Positions 34,579-47,800 of a DNA stretch of 64,000 nucleotides are shown here, in pieces (position 1 is the stretch's first letter; the number at the start of each line of letters is the position of its first letter). A program made the translations under genes and the position numbers. The DNA comes from Toxorhynchites rutilus septentrionalis. Taxonomy: Eukaryota > Arthropoda > Insecta > Diptera > Culicidae. The DNA is taken from the NCBI RefSeq assembly GCF_029784135.1, contig NC_073746.1, positions 241,732,307-241,796,306 of the forward strand, given 5' to 3'. A model generated the notes under the pieces. It worked only from the letters and a program-made list of their open reading frames with translations, was not told where the DNA came from and made no database searches.

Positions 34579-35999
34579 GCTGTTTCCACAACCGATAGGC
34601 GTTCATCCATCAAAGTATGTGAGAAACTGTTTCCAATTATTTTCTCCAACATGCTGCGTTGAGCGGAGCATCAGGGAGAAGAATTCACATACTTTCCCAA
34701 CTTCGTAGCATGAGTCGAGCAGGTTAACGTAGTTGAGAACCCGATTGTAATAATTATGGACAGCACTGATTTTTTCGAATTCAAAATGCAATTGAAACCA
34801 TCCGTGTTAAATAATATAATGCCGTCCGAAATTATCCGAAGTAAAACAGATACAGTTTACGCGAGGATGTTTTGAGTTTTGTTACAAGATGTGTTTAGTT
34901 TCGTTTGGAGCATTTAGAAGAGTGCAGCTGTTCACCAAACCCGACATGTATCCTTCAATCAACACTCAGCTTCAATTTATCCGAAAGAGAAATTGAACAG
35001 GCGTACTCTATCAGAACAAATAAAAATATAACATCGCATCACTATGAAATCACGTCACAACATAGGGAAAATGGCGCTTGCGCCCCATCACAGTGGAAAT
35101 GGCGCTTGCGCCACTCCGTTTTCAAGCTTTCACCTGGTCATTTTTTCACATTTCTGTAAATTTTCACAGTTGTTTGGAAGGATTTGGTATTCTTTATCGA
35201 TCTATAACAAAAAACGTAAAATATCAATGTTGGCGCTTGCGTCACTTTGCGAGATTACGGCAGATATGGTTTCATCACTCAGACGTTTTGTTATTATGGA
35301 TTTATTGGGGACAATGTTTGTTCACCTAATCAACGATTCACCAAGAAAAATTTTAAATCTATATATATATATGCATTTCCAATAAAGTAGTTGTTTTGAA
35401 TTACAAATTTTCATTCAATATGTGAAGACCCTTTCCGTGCCGTGTTAATATATTCAAAACAGTTATCTAGCATCCCTGGATATGAGTTCAATGTTTAGAT
35501 TTGGTTGTGTTGTTTGGAAGAGGTCCATTTGAAAATCTGTAAAATCTTGCAATTACTGAATTGAATTTGATGGTTGCAGTTGAAAACATACATTGCTTAT
35601 GCAATACTAGTTTAGCCGTGAAACAATTTTTGAAGATAAAGGCGGAGCAGAAGAATACCGATGCTTTCAATCAACAAGGTGAACAAACACATCAAACAAA
35701 CTAGACGATTCGACTGATTCATTGACGAGCGCGGCCGAACGGTCGTCGAACCAGACGAGCTACTCGCCTGTTTTTAGTTGAACTCGGCTTCTGGAATATG
35801 AAAACAAACGAGACGAGCGCTCGTCGGCTCGTCTCGTTTTCTGGAATAGGGCCCTATATTTGAATTGGCATTTAGAATTAATTTGATTTTTTTTGCTTTA
35901 GAGTGGTCTTAATGTGTTGTCCGGCTAAAGCTGACACCAATATCAATAACGTTTGCATTAAAAAAATGGACTTTTTCGGATGGTGATAAAACTGAGACA

Positions 36000-37050
36000 A
36001 ATAATTGAGTTTGATAAATTTCCAATGGAAGGTAATTGTGTTAGCTTGCTTGCAACAAAAAAAATCCTACGCCCCTGCGAGCGGACTTCCGGCAGTTAAC
36101 CGGAATATTCGACATGGCGGACGAAAACATGCGTATATTCTCGATGGGACGCAGCTGGAAGACGTTGAGCAAGTTCACCGACTTGGGTACCACATCGATA
36201 TTCAGCCGCTCCATCTCCTCCAACGATCGTTTCGAGTAGTGGGCTGACACCAGATCCGGCCAGAACACCGCGTCTTCGCCTTCTTGATGAACGACGTAAC
36301 TTCCGACAGGCACTTAGTACTATAAATTTGCCGGTTTACTGCTAGCCCGAGTGCTAATAGTAGGAGCGCTTTGGTTTTTTTCTTCTTTTTTAATATTAGG
36401 TTGTGCAGTGTACGAGGTGCACATACATATGAACGAGACGCCACTGGTTAGAATTGTGTTATTTTTTTGGCGAAATGTAAGTCGAGATTTCCGAATTTGC
36501 TTTAATTGTTCTCAAAACCTTCAATCTCAGCTTAGGATCATAAATTCCACTACGACGCGTTCTCTGATCCATCCGAATAACGGTTGTACGTTCTCGGAAA
36601 CGTTCCAGCACACCATTCACGGTAGATTTAGGGCCTGATTCTCGAATACACTTCACGAAGGAAACGAAATGAAATGTATCCGCGATGACAACGGTACGGT
36701 GTCGACACCTGGATACAAAATTAGTTTCCCACTAAAACTCATCATTATAAGATCAAAAGATTATTATACCACATGAAGAAAACAAAGTTTTCCACTCACA
36801 TTGAACACCAGTTTGATACGAAGAAGTTAATTTTCATTAATGATTTTTATTTGAAAAGAGCTCATTCTGCATGAAAACTCATTATTATCTTCGACACTTC
36901 ACTAACTCGTAAAACGTAGTTCAATGGCGCGCCGTTTATTTCGTTTCCATCGTGAAATGTATTCGAGAATCAGGCCCTTAGCCACTTTCACGGTTTCGAT
37001 TTCGCGGTTTAGTACCTGACCACGCCGGATTTTTAATGGGGGTGCCCAAA
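36000..37050 (-). pseudogene. Mariner-type transposase remnant split by a MITE
   Basis: On the minus strand, NREIETVKVA near 37010-36981 is followed, across a 347-bp MITE, by STVNGVLERFRERTT and GIYDPKLRLKVLRTIKAN at 36630-36480. The C-terminal catalytic part VFWPDLVSAHYSKRSLEEM, VPKSVNLLNVFQLRPIE is at 36300-36100. The set fits an ITm (Tc1/mariner, DD37-type) transposase. The central part is missing or scrambled, and frames differ. Confidence 0.7.
36631..36977. mobile_element. Short MITE with GGGCCTGATTCTCG ends
   Basis: Left GGGCCTGATTCTCGAATACA and right (reverse strand) GGGCCTGATTCTCGAATACA are identical over 20 bp. Target duplication TTA at 36628-36630 and 36978-36980. 347 bp, no ORF. 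It is inserted in the mariner remnant. Its interior contains the core shared with hAT copy 2. Confidence 0.88.
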
Positions 37051-37237
37051 ATCAAATTTCTTCTCTTCCATTTATTCTGCACGTTTTCAAAACAAAATTT
37101 TCCTCATAGAAAGATACAGGTTTTTCAAACAATTTGCTGTCAAAAGGTTCCAGATAGGCCTACTACGATCGCTGCTAGAGAATTAACAGTGTTTCCGGAT
37201 TCTAACTGAACACTTAGTTTATTGGCACGACAATCGG

Positions 37238-37600
37238 ATGTTCTTTTTACAGCACCTTCAGACAGTACGTCTGGGTGATAGCCTGCTGCTCGGACACGGC
37301 CGATCTCGAATGAAGCTTCCGCATAAAAATGTCCATTTTGGCCAGGTTAATGCGACCTCCCGATACAAGGCGCGGAATGATGAGGCCACCTTGCTCTCGG
37401 TCTTCCTCTTCAGCTTCTGCTACACTTAACGGTTGCGCAGCACAGTCGGATGACCGAAAGTAGACCTCCGTTCGACGCTCTTGCCTTTCTCCGAAACGGA
37501 GAGGATAATGTAAATGCCGTATATCCGACGGACACACAGTGCCTCACGAAGTCCATCTTCTTTGCTTTGCTCCATCGAGAGCAGTAACTACTAGTTGCTT
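37238..37600 (-). other. Unrecognised GC-richer block with open frames
   Basis: The minus strand reads open from an ATG at about 37574 (MEQSKEDGLREALCVRRIYG, stop near 37427). In another frame it gives EAEEEDREQGGLIIPRL and GRINLAKMDIFMRKL. Base composition is unlike its neighbours, which suggests an old exon, pseudogene or retroelement piece. I could not name a family. Confidence 0.25.
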
Positions 37601-38883
37601 GACTGTTTTCGCCAAGAGTGCTGCAAATGAACTGACAACGTTATCATTTTTCTGTACACATCAAGATTGTTACGATTAGAGATACAGAGGTGGATTCACC
37701 ATGTGATATTCATATTTGGGAGCATGTTCTCTATCAATCATTTCCACAACTTAACCAGTTTTTCGATGTATCGTTTATACTGAACATCTTTTTTTATTAT
37801 TCGACTTTATGCTTTTTTTACTAGATCAATTAAAACTCGTGAAAACTCATTCCGTCTCCGCCACGAGAATGTAGCTCTCATTGGTCTCTGGTAGACACTA
37901 TTTAAGATGCGCTTTTATCTAATATATTTCGTTATGATTTTATAATTCTTCTTGTTTCACCTGCTGGTTATATCTCAATTAGCAAAATATGTGGAAGACA
38001 CCAAAAATCCGTCTTTGCTTTATCATCAAGCGCACAAGTACTGCTGCTGCTGCTGAACTTCGCCATCTCGTTTTGCATTATCATTTGTTAATTTCATCGT
38101 CCGGAAAGGGTAAGTTGTGCCGTTGGTTGTTGTGTGTTTGGTTTTTTCATTTTGTATAATTCGCGAATTTGTTTCTAGCAAAAATGGCTATTTGTGTTTC
38201 TTGTTTTCTAATTTAGAATTGAGTCGTCGGCTTATTATTTTACAATCTTGTTTTTTTCTGCGAGCGAAAAGTTATCTATATATTTTTTTCAAAGTGGTAA
38301 AAATTTATGGATACGACCAAGCCCGGAATTGGGAGCTTGCTCTATGTTGTGTTTTGTTGATGTTGTTTGGTGCATTTTCTTTTTCGTTCAACTTGAGGTT
38401 GAGTAGTCTCACAAGAAAACGGCCAGCGGGGTTTTACCTGATTTGATTTGCTTATATCAGTTTGTTTTATTAGTTTTTTTTTTTGTATAAATTTGTGTTT
38501 ACGATTTTTTCTTCTTGAAATAAATTCAGGGTTTGGAGGTGAAATTTCTTTATCGGTTTGTTTTTCATCGGAAGTACTTGTTCCAGCAGACTTTCCGAAT
38601 ATTGATGCTTTTCTGTACGAGTGGTGAAGTATGGGCGTGTGTGTGTTTCCCCCAAATCGGGAACACGTGCTTTTAAGATTTTGTACACAATGTTAAGAAT
38701 TTTTCGCTGTTTTTTTTTTATGGGGTTTTGTTCTGCTTGATAACCGTTTGTGGTGAGTTTTTATAAGAATAAATACGTTGCATTCTCAATTGCTATATAA
38801 GGTGTGTATGTATGTGTGATTCTTCCTATCGTCCTCACTTGATAAATCGTCAATTTCGTCATTGTATTTATTGATGACTTGAT
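37601..38883 (-). other. Probable kra 3' untranslated/downstream region
   Basis: AT-rich sequence directly 3' of the kra stop codon (38884-38886). No exon or transposon is recognised. Long T tracts and several TTTATT (AATAAA on the minus strand) occur, but I cannot say which is the cleavage signal. Confidence 0.4.
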
Positions 38884-41800
38884 TTAATCCTCTTCTTCAG
38901 ATTCGCTTTCTGTAAAGGTAAAGGAATGGAAAAAATGATTTAGTTCACAATATTTCACCTTATTTATTAGTTTTCCTTAGATTATCATAATTATTCAATG
39001 TACTACTAAAAACGTTTATTGAAGTAACCTAACTTTGAGCTATATTTTATCATATACACAACTAGAGTCCCCGTACACTGCAGACTTTTTTTCAGCCGAT
39101 AGTTTGGTCGGGTTGGGTTGCTAGTGCGCACACCGAGCCAACCAAACAGTCGAGTTGGTAAAGAGTACGCACACTAGCCAACTGTCGGCCGAATATTCTC
39201 GAAAGATTGTATTTAATTTGTGTTTGAGCTATGTATATGGCTCCATACTGATTAAGTCGTTCGACCAATCTATCAGCCGACAAAAGTCTGCAGTGTGCTA
39301 AAAAGTGTGAGCTGGTGGAGTTTATTCCAAATGAACGAATCTAGTGTACTCGGAAAGGCTTCGTTGTTTTTATTCTTCTCCGCATCTCACTACGAACTTC
39401 GATTCACTGCGACTAGGTGCGTAGTTCAAAACACGTTCAAGATATATTTAATAAAAATAGAATAACTTCAGAAAGTTTTTATTTTGTTATCTTGGTCGTT
39501 TTAGTATCATTGTTTCATTGCTTTTAGTTCTGAAAATTTGGAAAGTACTAATAAAACTGTGAAACCAATGAAATTTAATGTAGCCTTGGAAAATTTGGGA
39601 AACGTTGAAGCTTTAACCAACCAGAAGCCCAACTCAAATCGAGGCTGCTCGAGTCATTCCGAAGTTTTAAGATGAATTGGTCGGTCTTAAGTCAGATCGG
39701 ACCATGTGACATTTTTATGATTTCGCGAAAAAAGAGTTTGAAGTTTGGTGCTATAAGGGGTTTTCATTGAGCGTTCAAAACAATTTCGATAAGTTATTTC
39801 AACGTAACCCGTTATTTTCCAAATGTGATAGATGTGGAATGTAGCTTACAAAATGTTTAACCCAATGCAATCAATAATTCGAAACTTTCAATTGTGCGAC
39901 TTGGTCCGCTCTAACTTAACGCCGACCAATTATAAAGCTTAAGTAACATATTGGGTTGGGGAAAAAGAAATGTCGTATATTGTCAATATATGGCAACACT
40001 TAAACATATCTTGTGTTGTGCTTATCGCATCGGGTCATACTATACGGCTATGTAAAGACGACAATCTATGCTACAAGTGTTGTTTTGACAGTGTTGTGAT
40101 TGTCCCTTTCAGTCTCAAGATATAGCGCGTCAAAGATGGAGTCCCCCTAGCAAAAAATTCTCCATATTTTACGTTTTTACTACCTGCGAGGTAAAACCGC
40201 AACGAAGGCGGCCGAAAAAAATCTTGTAGTATATGGACCCGATACTGTAACGATTCGCACAGCACAGCGTTGGTTTGATCGATTTCGTTCTGGTGTAGTG
40301 GCTGTCGAAGATACACCCCGTACTAGTAGGCCAATCGTCGTGGAAACCGATAAAATCGTTTAAATCATTCAAGTAGACCGGCATGTGAGCACTCGCCCGA
40401 TTGGCCAGGAACTGGGTATAGACCATAAAACCGTTTGGAACCATTTGCAGAAGATTGGATTCCAAAAAAAGCTGGATGTATGGGTGCCACACGAGTTGAC
40501 ACAAAAAAATCTTTTAGACCGATTCAACGCCTGCGGTGCACTGCTGAAACGGAACGAACTCGACCCATTTTTGAAGAAGATGGTAACTGGTGATGAAAAG
40601 TGGATCCCGTACGACAACCTAAAGCGAAAATAGTCGTGGTCGAAGCGCGGTGAGCCAGCCCAAACCATCGCCAAGCCCGGATTGACGGCCAGGAATGTTT
40701 TACTGTGTGTTTGGTGGGATTGGAAGGGAATCATCCACTATGAGCTGCTCAACTATGGCCAGACTCTCAACTCGGTCTCTACTGTGAGCAGCTTGACCGT
40801 TTGAAGCAGGCGATTGACCAGAAGCGGCCAGAAATGATCAATAGGAATGGTGTTGTTTTCCACCAGGACAACGCACGGCCTCACACATCTTTGAAGACCC
40901 GCCAGAAGCGCATATTTGACTTAAATTGGATAATTTTAAGTACGTTAAAGTGTCAAATTTCGATCAGAAATACGACATTTCTTTTTCCCCATCCCTATGT
41001 GTGAGGAGATCGTAACGTGGATAAATGTTGAAAAGATCTTCATTTTTCGACCTGTATCGACTCCTTTAACCACCGGTTGGGTAGTAGAGACCCAAAAACT
41101 GGCGGTGAAACAGAATCGCGCATACCTTGTTCTAGCATCAATTTACGACCAGACAGTGACTAGTTTGTTAATTGGTCAAAAGGTCTGGGGTTTACGTGAT
41201 GCCATGTCTCTGTTAGATAATTTAGGAGCAAAGTTATTTACCTTCTTCGGCATTTTGTAGCCATTCGATGAATTTCTTCATCTGATCCAGGAAGTGCATC
41301 TTGCCCTTGTTCGAGTGTCCTTCCTTGTACCACTTGAGGATTGAGTCTTCCGAAACAACCTCGGCTAAAAGGGAAAACAATGCGGAAAACCATAAATCGT
41401 CATGCGAAACTGTAGTTACGTGCAAAGTTTACTTACTCTTGTAAAACAGTAGCACTATCTTCTGGAACGCTTTCATGAAGTTCATGTTCTCGTAGCAAAA
41501 CTCCTGCACCTTGAGCAGCAGCATCATTTCGGCGCGATTGGTTGTGGTGAAAGCTTCGAACAGCTGAGTATACGCGCGCAGGTGCTTCAGAGCCTGCTCT
41601 GCGACAAGTTCCTCCTTCTTGTTCCATTCGCCTAGTGACATCACCGTGGTCCAAACCTGAAGACCAGGAAAAAACCAAATTATGAAGAAGAAGTTGCTAT
41701 GTATTTCAGGGTTTTTCAGGCACATATTAAAATAAAACTTACCAGACCAATGACTTCATGTTCAGGAATGTTTGACTTTACCGACATATCCTTAATGTCG

Positions 41801-44800
41801 GCAATAATATCTTTTGTTGTCTTGTTGTCGTTAATATCATCGATTAACAGCTGAGAATAAATTAGGCAAAAAGAGTCATGTTAGTTTGAAACATTAAGGT
41901 ATTATTTCTGTAGCATATAATTATTTATACTTATTTACTGTTTCAAATCTGACGCATTCAATGGCTGGGCCGACCAATAGAATTCAGTACGATTTAAATT
42001 TTTCTCTATCAGAAACAGCAAAAGCTCATCTTCTAACAAAACGAAAGACGCGCTAACCAAGTCTCTGAATACTAGCATTAAATTGCAGAAGGATCGTCTA
42101 GAGAATGAAACCAATTGTGACAAAGCTTTAGGCTAGTGAACGCTCCATTTTCGCTGTTTATACGCAGAGAAGGATCGTCCACTGAAACAAGTTTGTCAGC
42201 TTCGATGTCGCACATGTTTCCACGCCGGTTGCCCCACCAGAGGGGGATGCCCAACCAGCTCTACTAATGATGTGCTCTTTCATGGTCAGGAATGGTGTAT
42301 GATTGTCTGAACTATTAGAGACCTGCACGGACAACGAGTATCTTCCGGCAGGCACTATGACAGGAACATTTTTTTATTGGCCATCGGACTGAACAACGCC
42401 CATGTGAAGATGCATTTGCTCTGCTTAATAGATGGCCGGAAAACAGATGGTTTCATCTTAAGGACGCCTTTCATCGTTCTACGGTTTTTTTTTCAATATA
42501 ACACATATGTTGGATGTATTTTTTGCATATTTTTCATGAACTCCAAGATTTGGTAGTGAAGAATGTATATACAACCATGTAACAACATTGCTATTGCACA
42601 CAAACGACACCTATCGAAGCATAAGGAGTCGCATTTCGACAGGCTCTAATGAGGTGCGTATCTTGCCTGTTCACAAACAAAAAGGTAATTATTGTTCGTT
42701 TATTCTCACCTGCGTTAATTCGCGTTTCGCTTCTTGGCTCGCCTGAGCCTTATGAAGCTTGAATATGTCCGCAAGCTCTTTCTCGATGAACACCGTCTTC
42801 AGGTATTCCTCACTTCGCTTATTAATCGGCAGAAAAACAAGCAGACGGTTATCGAGGCCACCCTTACGTAGTGCAGCTACCAGCGGCGCAGTGCCTTTCT
42901 CCTGCTTGAAGGTGACGAACACTTCGAGCAGGAACTCGAGTGCAAGACCATCCTTCGTCAGATGCTCGTTGTTCAGCACGAGCAGCACGTGTGGCGGCAC
43001 GGAGTTGTTGGCTATGTGGGGAAGAAGAAGAAATGCCATGAATTTCATTCATCGAAATATATCGAGGATCGATCATGAATATATTGTTCAAGTCTTCATT
43101 GACATCAGATCTCATGCTTTTAAAGTGAAAAATAATGTAAGCAAAAAACTAGAATATTTATTATGGGCACTTGTATAAACTATTCGTGAACCTTCAATTT
43201 GTGGCAATTGTCAAATATCCGGAGATCCTAGTGCCCAGTATCAGCAATATTTTCGATAGCATTTAAAGAAAAAAAAAACAACTCACCAATCCACAAAGCT
43301 GTCATACGAGCAAGCTTGATCCTTTCCAGTGGAGTGAAACCCTTGATGAAGATCAAGATCTTCTTCATTTCCTCCTCAAACATTTTCTCGAGGTACTTGT
43401 ATCGGCGCATAAGCCGCTGGAAGATCTGTAAAAAACAAGTAAAAAAAACCTTAGTGTGTGCCAACGCATTAAAGTCAAAACTTGCGATAAATGATCGTAC
43501 TGTCGGATCACTAGAAAACGTCCAATTCCAAGGCAGGGTAAGGAAATGGCTTCAAGCAAGGGGAATCCATTTTCTGTTGCACCTTTGTCCACACCACACA
43601 AATAGGTCTAACTACATTTGTCTGGCTCTAGCATAGTTAGTGCATAGTTATAAGTTCTGTGTACTTTGCTCAACAGTGTCATCAACGATAGTAGTTTCGA
43701 ATAAGAAAGATTTAGGACAAAGACATAGAACATCTAATTTGTGTTTTGGTTAACTTATATAATGATAGAATTTATTACCCGTAACAACTCCACATATAGT
43801 ATATTAATCAGGGCTGGACAATTTCGAAAATAAAAGATGAAAATGACTTTTTCGCTTCTTCCTTTTTCTTCAACCAGCGTCAATTTCGATTGTGAGTATT
43901 CTCTACTCACACCGAAACATAGATTCTTCAATTTCGTTCTTTTCTGTTGTCCTTTCCGTTGACACTTTCACTTGACAATTGGAACTGCTCGAATGAGTCA
44001 TATACATTCTCATTCGAATGGGCTAAATGTCAGTTTCATTTTGACATGTGAAAGGACGATCGCTGCTTCCAACTGAAAATTTCATTGATTTTCTCTGCTC
44101 TAAACTGGATTGTCCCGGAGCGTATTCCAAAAAAATTAAAAAAGGCATTTTAGTGCATATAAAGTCACGCAAACAGCGCCAGCCACTGATTACGCCAGCT
44201 GGCATGCTTCGCATGCTTCCACATCGTCATTTTCATTAGTTTTAGCGAATACGGTACGAGCTCTATTGAAAATTTAACTACTAATCTTATATTTTACTCA
44301 ACCAACTATCAGTTTATGCTTTTTCTAAACTAAGCTTGATGTATAGCGAACCTGTTCACGAATCAATACGGTGCTCCTATAAGTAATAGATAAGGGTACT
44401 CAGTATCAAACTAAGTAGTCACCCACATTCACCAAAATTCGTGAGCGGTCCGCAACGGATGAGACGCGAAACACGAAAAACTCTTGAGCGGTCCTTAATT
44501 ATGTTAATTTTGTTTCTCATAGAGACAATGAACTGGCAAGCTCAAGAATACGTGTGACCGTCAAAAGAAACTTCTTTGACGAAAAATCCCACGACCAGAA
44601 CGGGACCCGATCCCCGGCATGATAATGTGTGAGGCTAACCATTCGGCCACGGGAGCACTTGGCACATGAGCTAGCTAAATACATAGAAAATCGATGAGTG
44701 TCGATCACGGAAGCGAATGAATGGATGAATCTCTCCGTTAACAAGGAAAAAAACAAAAATAACAGGAAAAAAGAAAAAGAACAGATAGAAGAACAAAAAA

Positions 44801-47800
44801 TAAAGAAATGAACAAAAAAATGAATAGAAAAAAAACGAAGAAAATAATATTTTCAAAAATATAATTAAAAACATAACCCTATTCTGCAAGCTACGAGTGG
44901 ACTTTATATTGTGGAGAACGATTTGTGAACTCTTTGGCGTTCTTGGTTCTCAAACACGAACGAAAGAAAGGTTGGCCATCAAATTGACGACCGATCCAGT
45001 GCGCGTAGAGAAAGAATCGCGTAAAATAGACGAGTATAATGATCTCGGGAAGATGAAGTACGGAAAAGTAGCCAAGCAGTCAACCAGAACGGTAGAAGAG
45101 CTGCTTCTGCTTCTGAACAAAGGGGATCTACATGATCTACCATTAGCGCCATACAAATAGCTTACACCGTTTGAAGCAACGAAATTTTACTATAAACCAA
45201 AAGCAAATATGACAACTAAAACTTATCGAGATGTAACACATTGAGCAAGAAACACGATGACACATTTTCTGTTGTAGTTCCCTGTACCGTATTCATCACA
45301 CCTACCTGTTCATGGTTACGCATCGATTCCATGTCTTCCGGTGCTGCGAATATACAGCAATTGGTGCGAGGTTTCTCGCCATCTTGTGAGATGGATCCTC
45401 CTGGGACTGTTGATGGAATTAACAAAAGAAGAAATTAGTACGTTTTTAATGAGATATCTGAATTCAGGAGACTCACCAAGTAACCCGCCAGCAATTAGTA
45501 TGTCGAATAATACTTCTCCGTAGCGACGATAGTCGAGTTTGTTACCAGCACTGTCTAGAAACTTGGAAATTTGCTCTAAATCTTCTGCTGCTTCGAGACC
45601 TGCAATGACCGCGTCACGGAATCCCGTGGGATCATTCTTCTCTCTTTCATCTGTAATGGCGGTGAAGAAAACCCAATTAGTCAGACGATGATTCAATGCA
45701 TGATTCAAAAGGGGGTAGAAAACTGGGTGGACGTAAGACAATTCAATGAATGTCTTATGGCTTCATTGGGTGTTCTGCGGATGTTGTAATCACACTTGCG
45801 TAACAGCTCAGCGAGCGAAGCCCACGTGTTATTCGATCTAACACAGTTTTCGTTTCATTAGCATTGCTTGTAGCGCTGATTTGATTATTTAGAGAGGGTT
45901 TATTAATCCCCATCCTTCAGGGACAATGTTCGTGACTGTGAGACATTTGCTTCTACCATCTTTATCACATAATACGACTTCAATTTGATGTGAAGAAAAA
46001 CTTCTCTGCGTACGATGACGCAACTGACAACATATGCTGTGCTAAATAAACGCGTAAAAGTTCGTGCTGATATTGAATTTAATTATACATCAAACACGGA
46101 AACTTGCGCGTTAATTGCATTCACAATGGACTCATCAGCAACTGATAAGTTTATCTCTATCCTGACAATATCAGTCGCAGAAAGCGGATCCCTTCCAAAA
46201 TACGCGTAGTTTATCAATCGAAACAAGAACCTCAGTTGACGCTTCCGCACACACATTCATAATTGTTCGTAGTAATCCTAAGAATCTCGTGTTCATCTCT
46301 CTTTTAGCTCGGATCGCCTGGATGCTAGCGTAACCGGGCGGGTGGAGAGATGTTTTGCTCTAGCACTGTGTAAATAAAGACGGAAAGTCCCAGAAGAAAC
46401 GGGGCAACCCATCAGACTGGAAGTGCACCAACAACGGATGTGACGATCTCTGGATTGCACGAAGTGTGTATAGATATGTGTGTGTTTACACAACAAGTGT
46501 GTACTTTACATTATGACTGTACATCCAGCTATTCAGCCATTCCTGGAGGAAATTATCCAGAGAACGACGGGTGGCTGGTGCTGTTGTTTACTCTTAGCAT
46601 GGTGAAAACGAAAGGCCCCAGAAATCGCAGGACGCTTCGGTAGAATATGCTGTTTTTTATTCAATTGCATTCGAAGTAATAGATGATCTGAAATAAAGAT
46701 TTGAACACGTGCAGATGGTTCTCCACAACTGTACACGTGACATTGAACGTGTTAAGGAAACTAGTTTCCCCATATGCAATTAAAAATAACGTGATTTCGA
46801 AGTCATACGCTTCGCACGTTGTCGATATCAAGCGGTGTAACTACAATATTTGCTTTGTATGTCTCCACTACGAGTAACGGGTTTTGTTACGGACAGATGT
46901 TGTTTATGCGTAAAAGCAATAAAGTAGGAAATTCCGTAATAATAAGAGTAGATCATAGGTAAGGTCATATATATTATTGTTAGCTTAGGAAAGCGATGTA
47001 AGCGCTGCAAAAAAGAATAGGCTATAAAAAGCAAGACAAAAATATACGTTTTTAAAAACAAGACCTCCAAGCGAGGTATAGAAATGTTTAGAAAGGACCA
47101 ATGTAAGGCAATTAAAAGATGTAAGAGCTCAAGTGTTTTGTTAGGCTAGAAAACGCTTGTAGTTCGAAATTATTGCCGGTCATAAATTCAGAATGGACGA
47201 ATATTTAGATAGCGTCCGGTAAACAATTTAATGCATGCATCATTTAGGATGCATTTTTATTACCCTTTTCCATCCCTAGCTGCGCTCAGCCAGATACACC
47301 AGCAGGGTGTAATCAAATAAAAGGATGTTATTTTAGAGCGAAGGATGGAAAGGGGAAATCCAAGAATAAGATAGGCGCACCGACGAGGTGCTATAAACTT
47401 AAGGTATTTTCTTAGGGTAGTGCAGCCGTCTCAGACTGCACGTTACCATACGCTAGAAGAAGGGACAAGGAAGGTAGATGATCTAAACAAAACCGATATG
47501 TTATCGGTTTTCAAGAGAGAGAGAGGAGATGTTCCTCGTCATTCTTAGTTTAAGGAACCATGTATATATTGTGAAACTTTTGAATAAATTTTTTAGTATT
47601 GTAACAGAACTCACGCGAAAGCGTTAAAATTTTTCTTTCAATAGAGAAATTTTTCATGGTGGCTCCAGAGAGGAGCAAGTTTTTCCTTTTATTTAAGTAC
47701 AAAATGTGTTAATTTGCGAACTCTTCTCGGCAGTGGATGCCAGAGGTGATGTTCGTGAAATCTTCTCAGCAGTGAATGCGAGAAGTGTGAATTTGTGAAT

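Larger units (their letters stand above)
26236..35854. mobile_element. 3-bp-TSD TIR element hosting nested insertions
   Basis: Left end GGGCCCTATTCCATAAAACG and right end (reverse strand) GGGCCCTATTCCAGAAAACG form about 27-bp inverted repeats with two differences, flanked by TAT at 26233-26235 and 35855-35857. Without the nested Transib (6.6 kb) and MITE (1.2 kb) it would be about 1.8 kb. No transposase of its own is seen. An inverted pair of about 45 bp (TCTGCCGTAATCTCGCAAAG at about 33160 and its complement at about 35255) lies inside. The superfamily is uncertain. Confidence 0.6.

Noticed and set aside
41234..41247. kra ending at GGTAAATAA after exon 8
   Set aside because: GGTAAAT is also a donor, and an exon at 38909-38884 restores the acidic C-terminus and correct length of the family.
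46828..47070. Minus-strand ORF repeated at 52652-52852 as a conserved gene
   Set aside because: It is duplicated only because it lies in the two LTRs.
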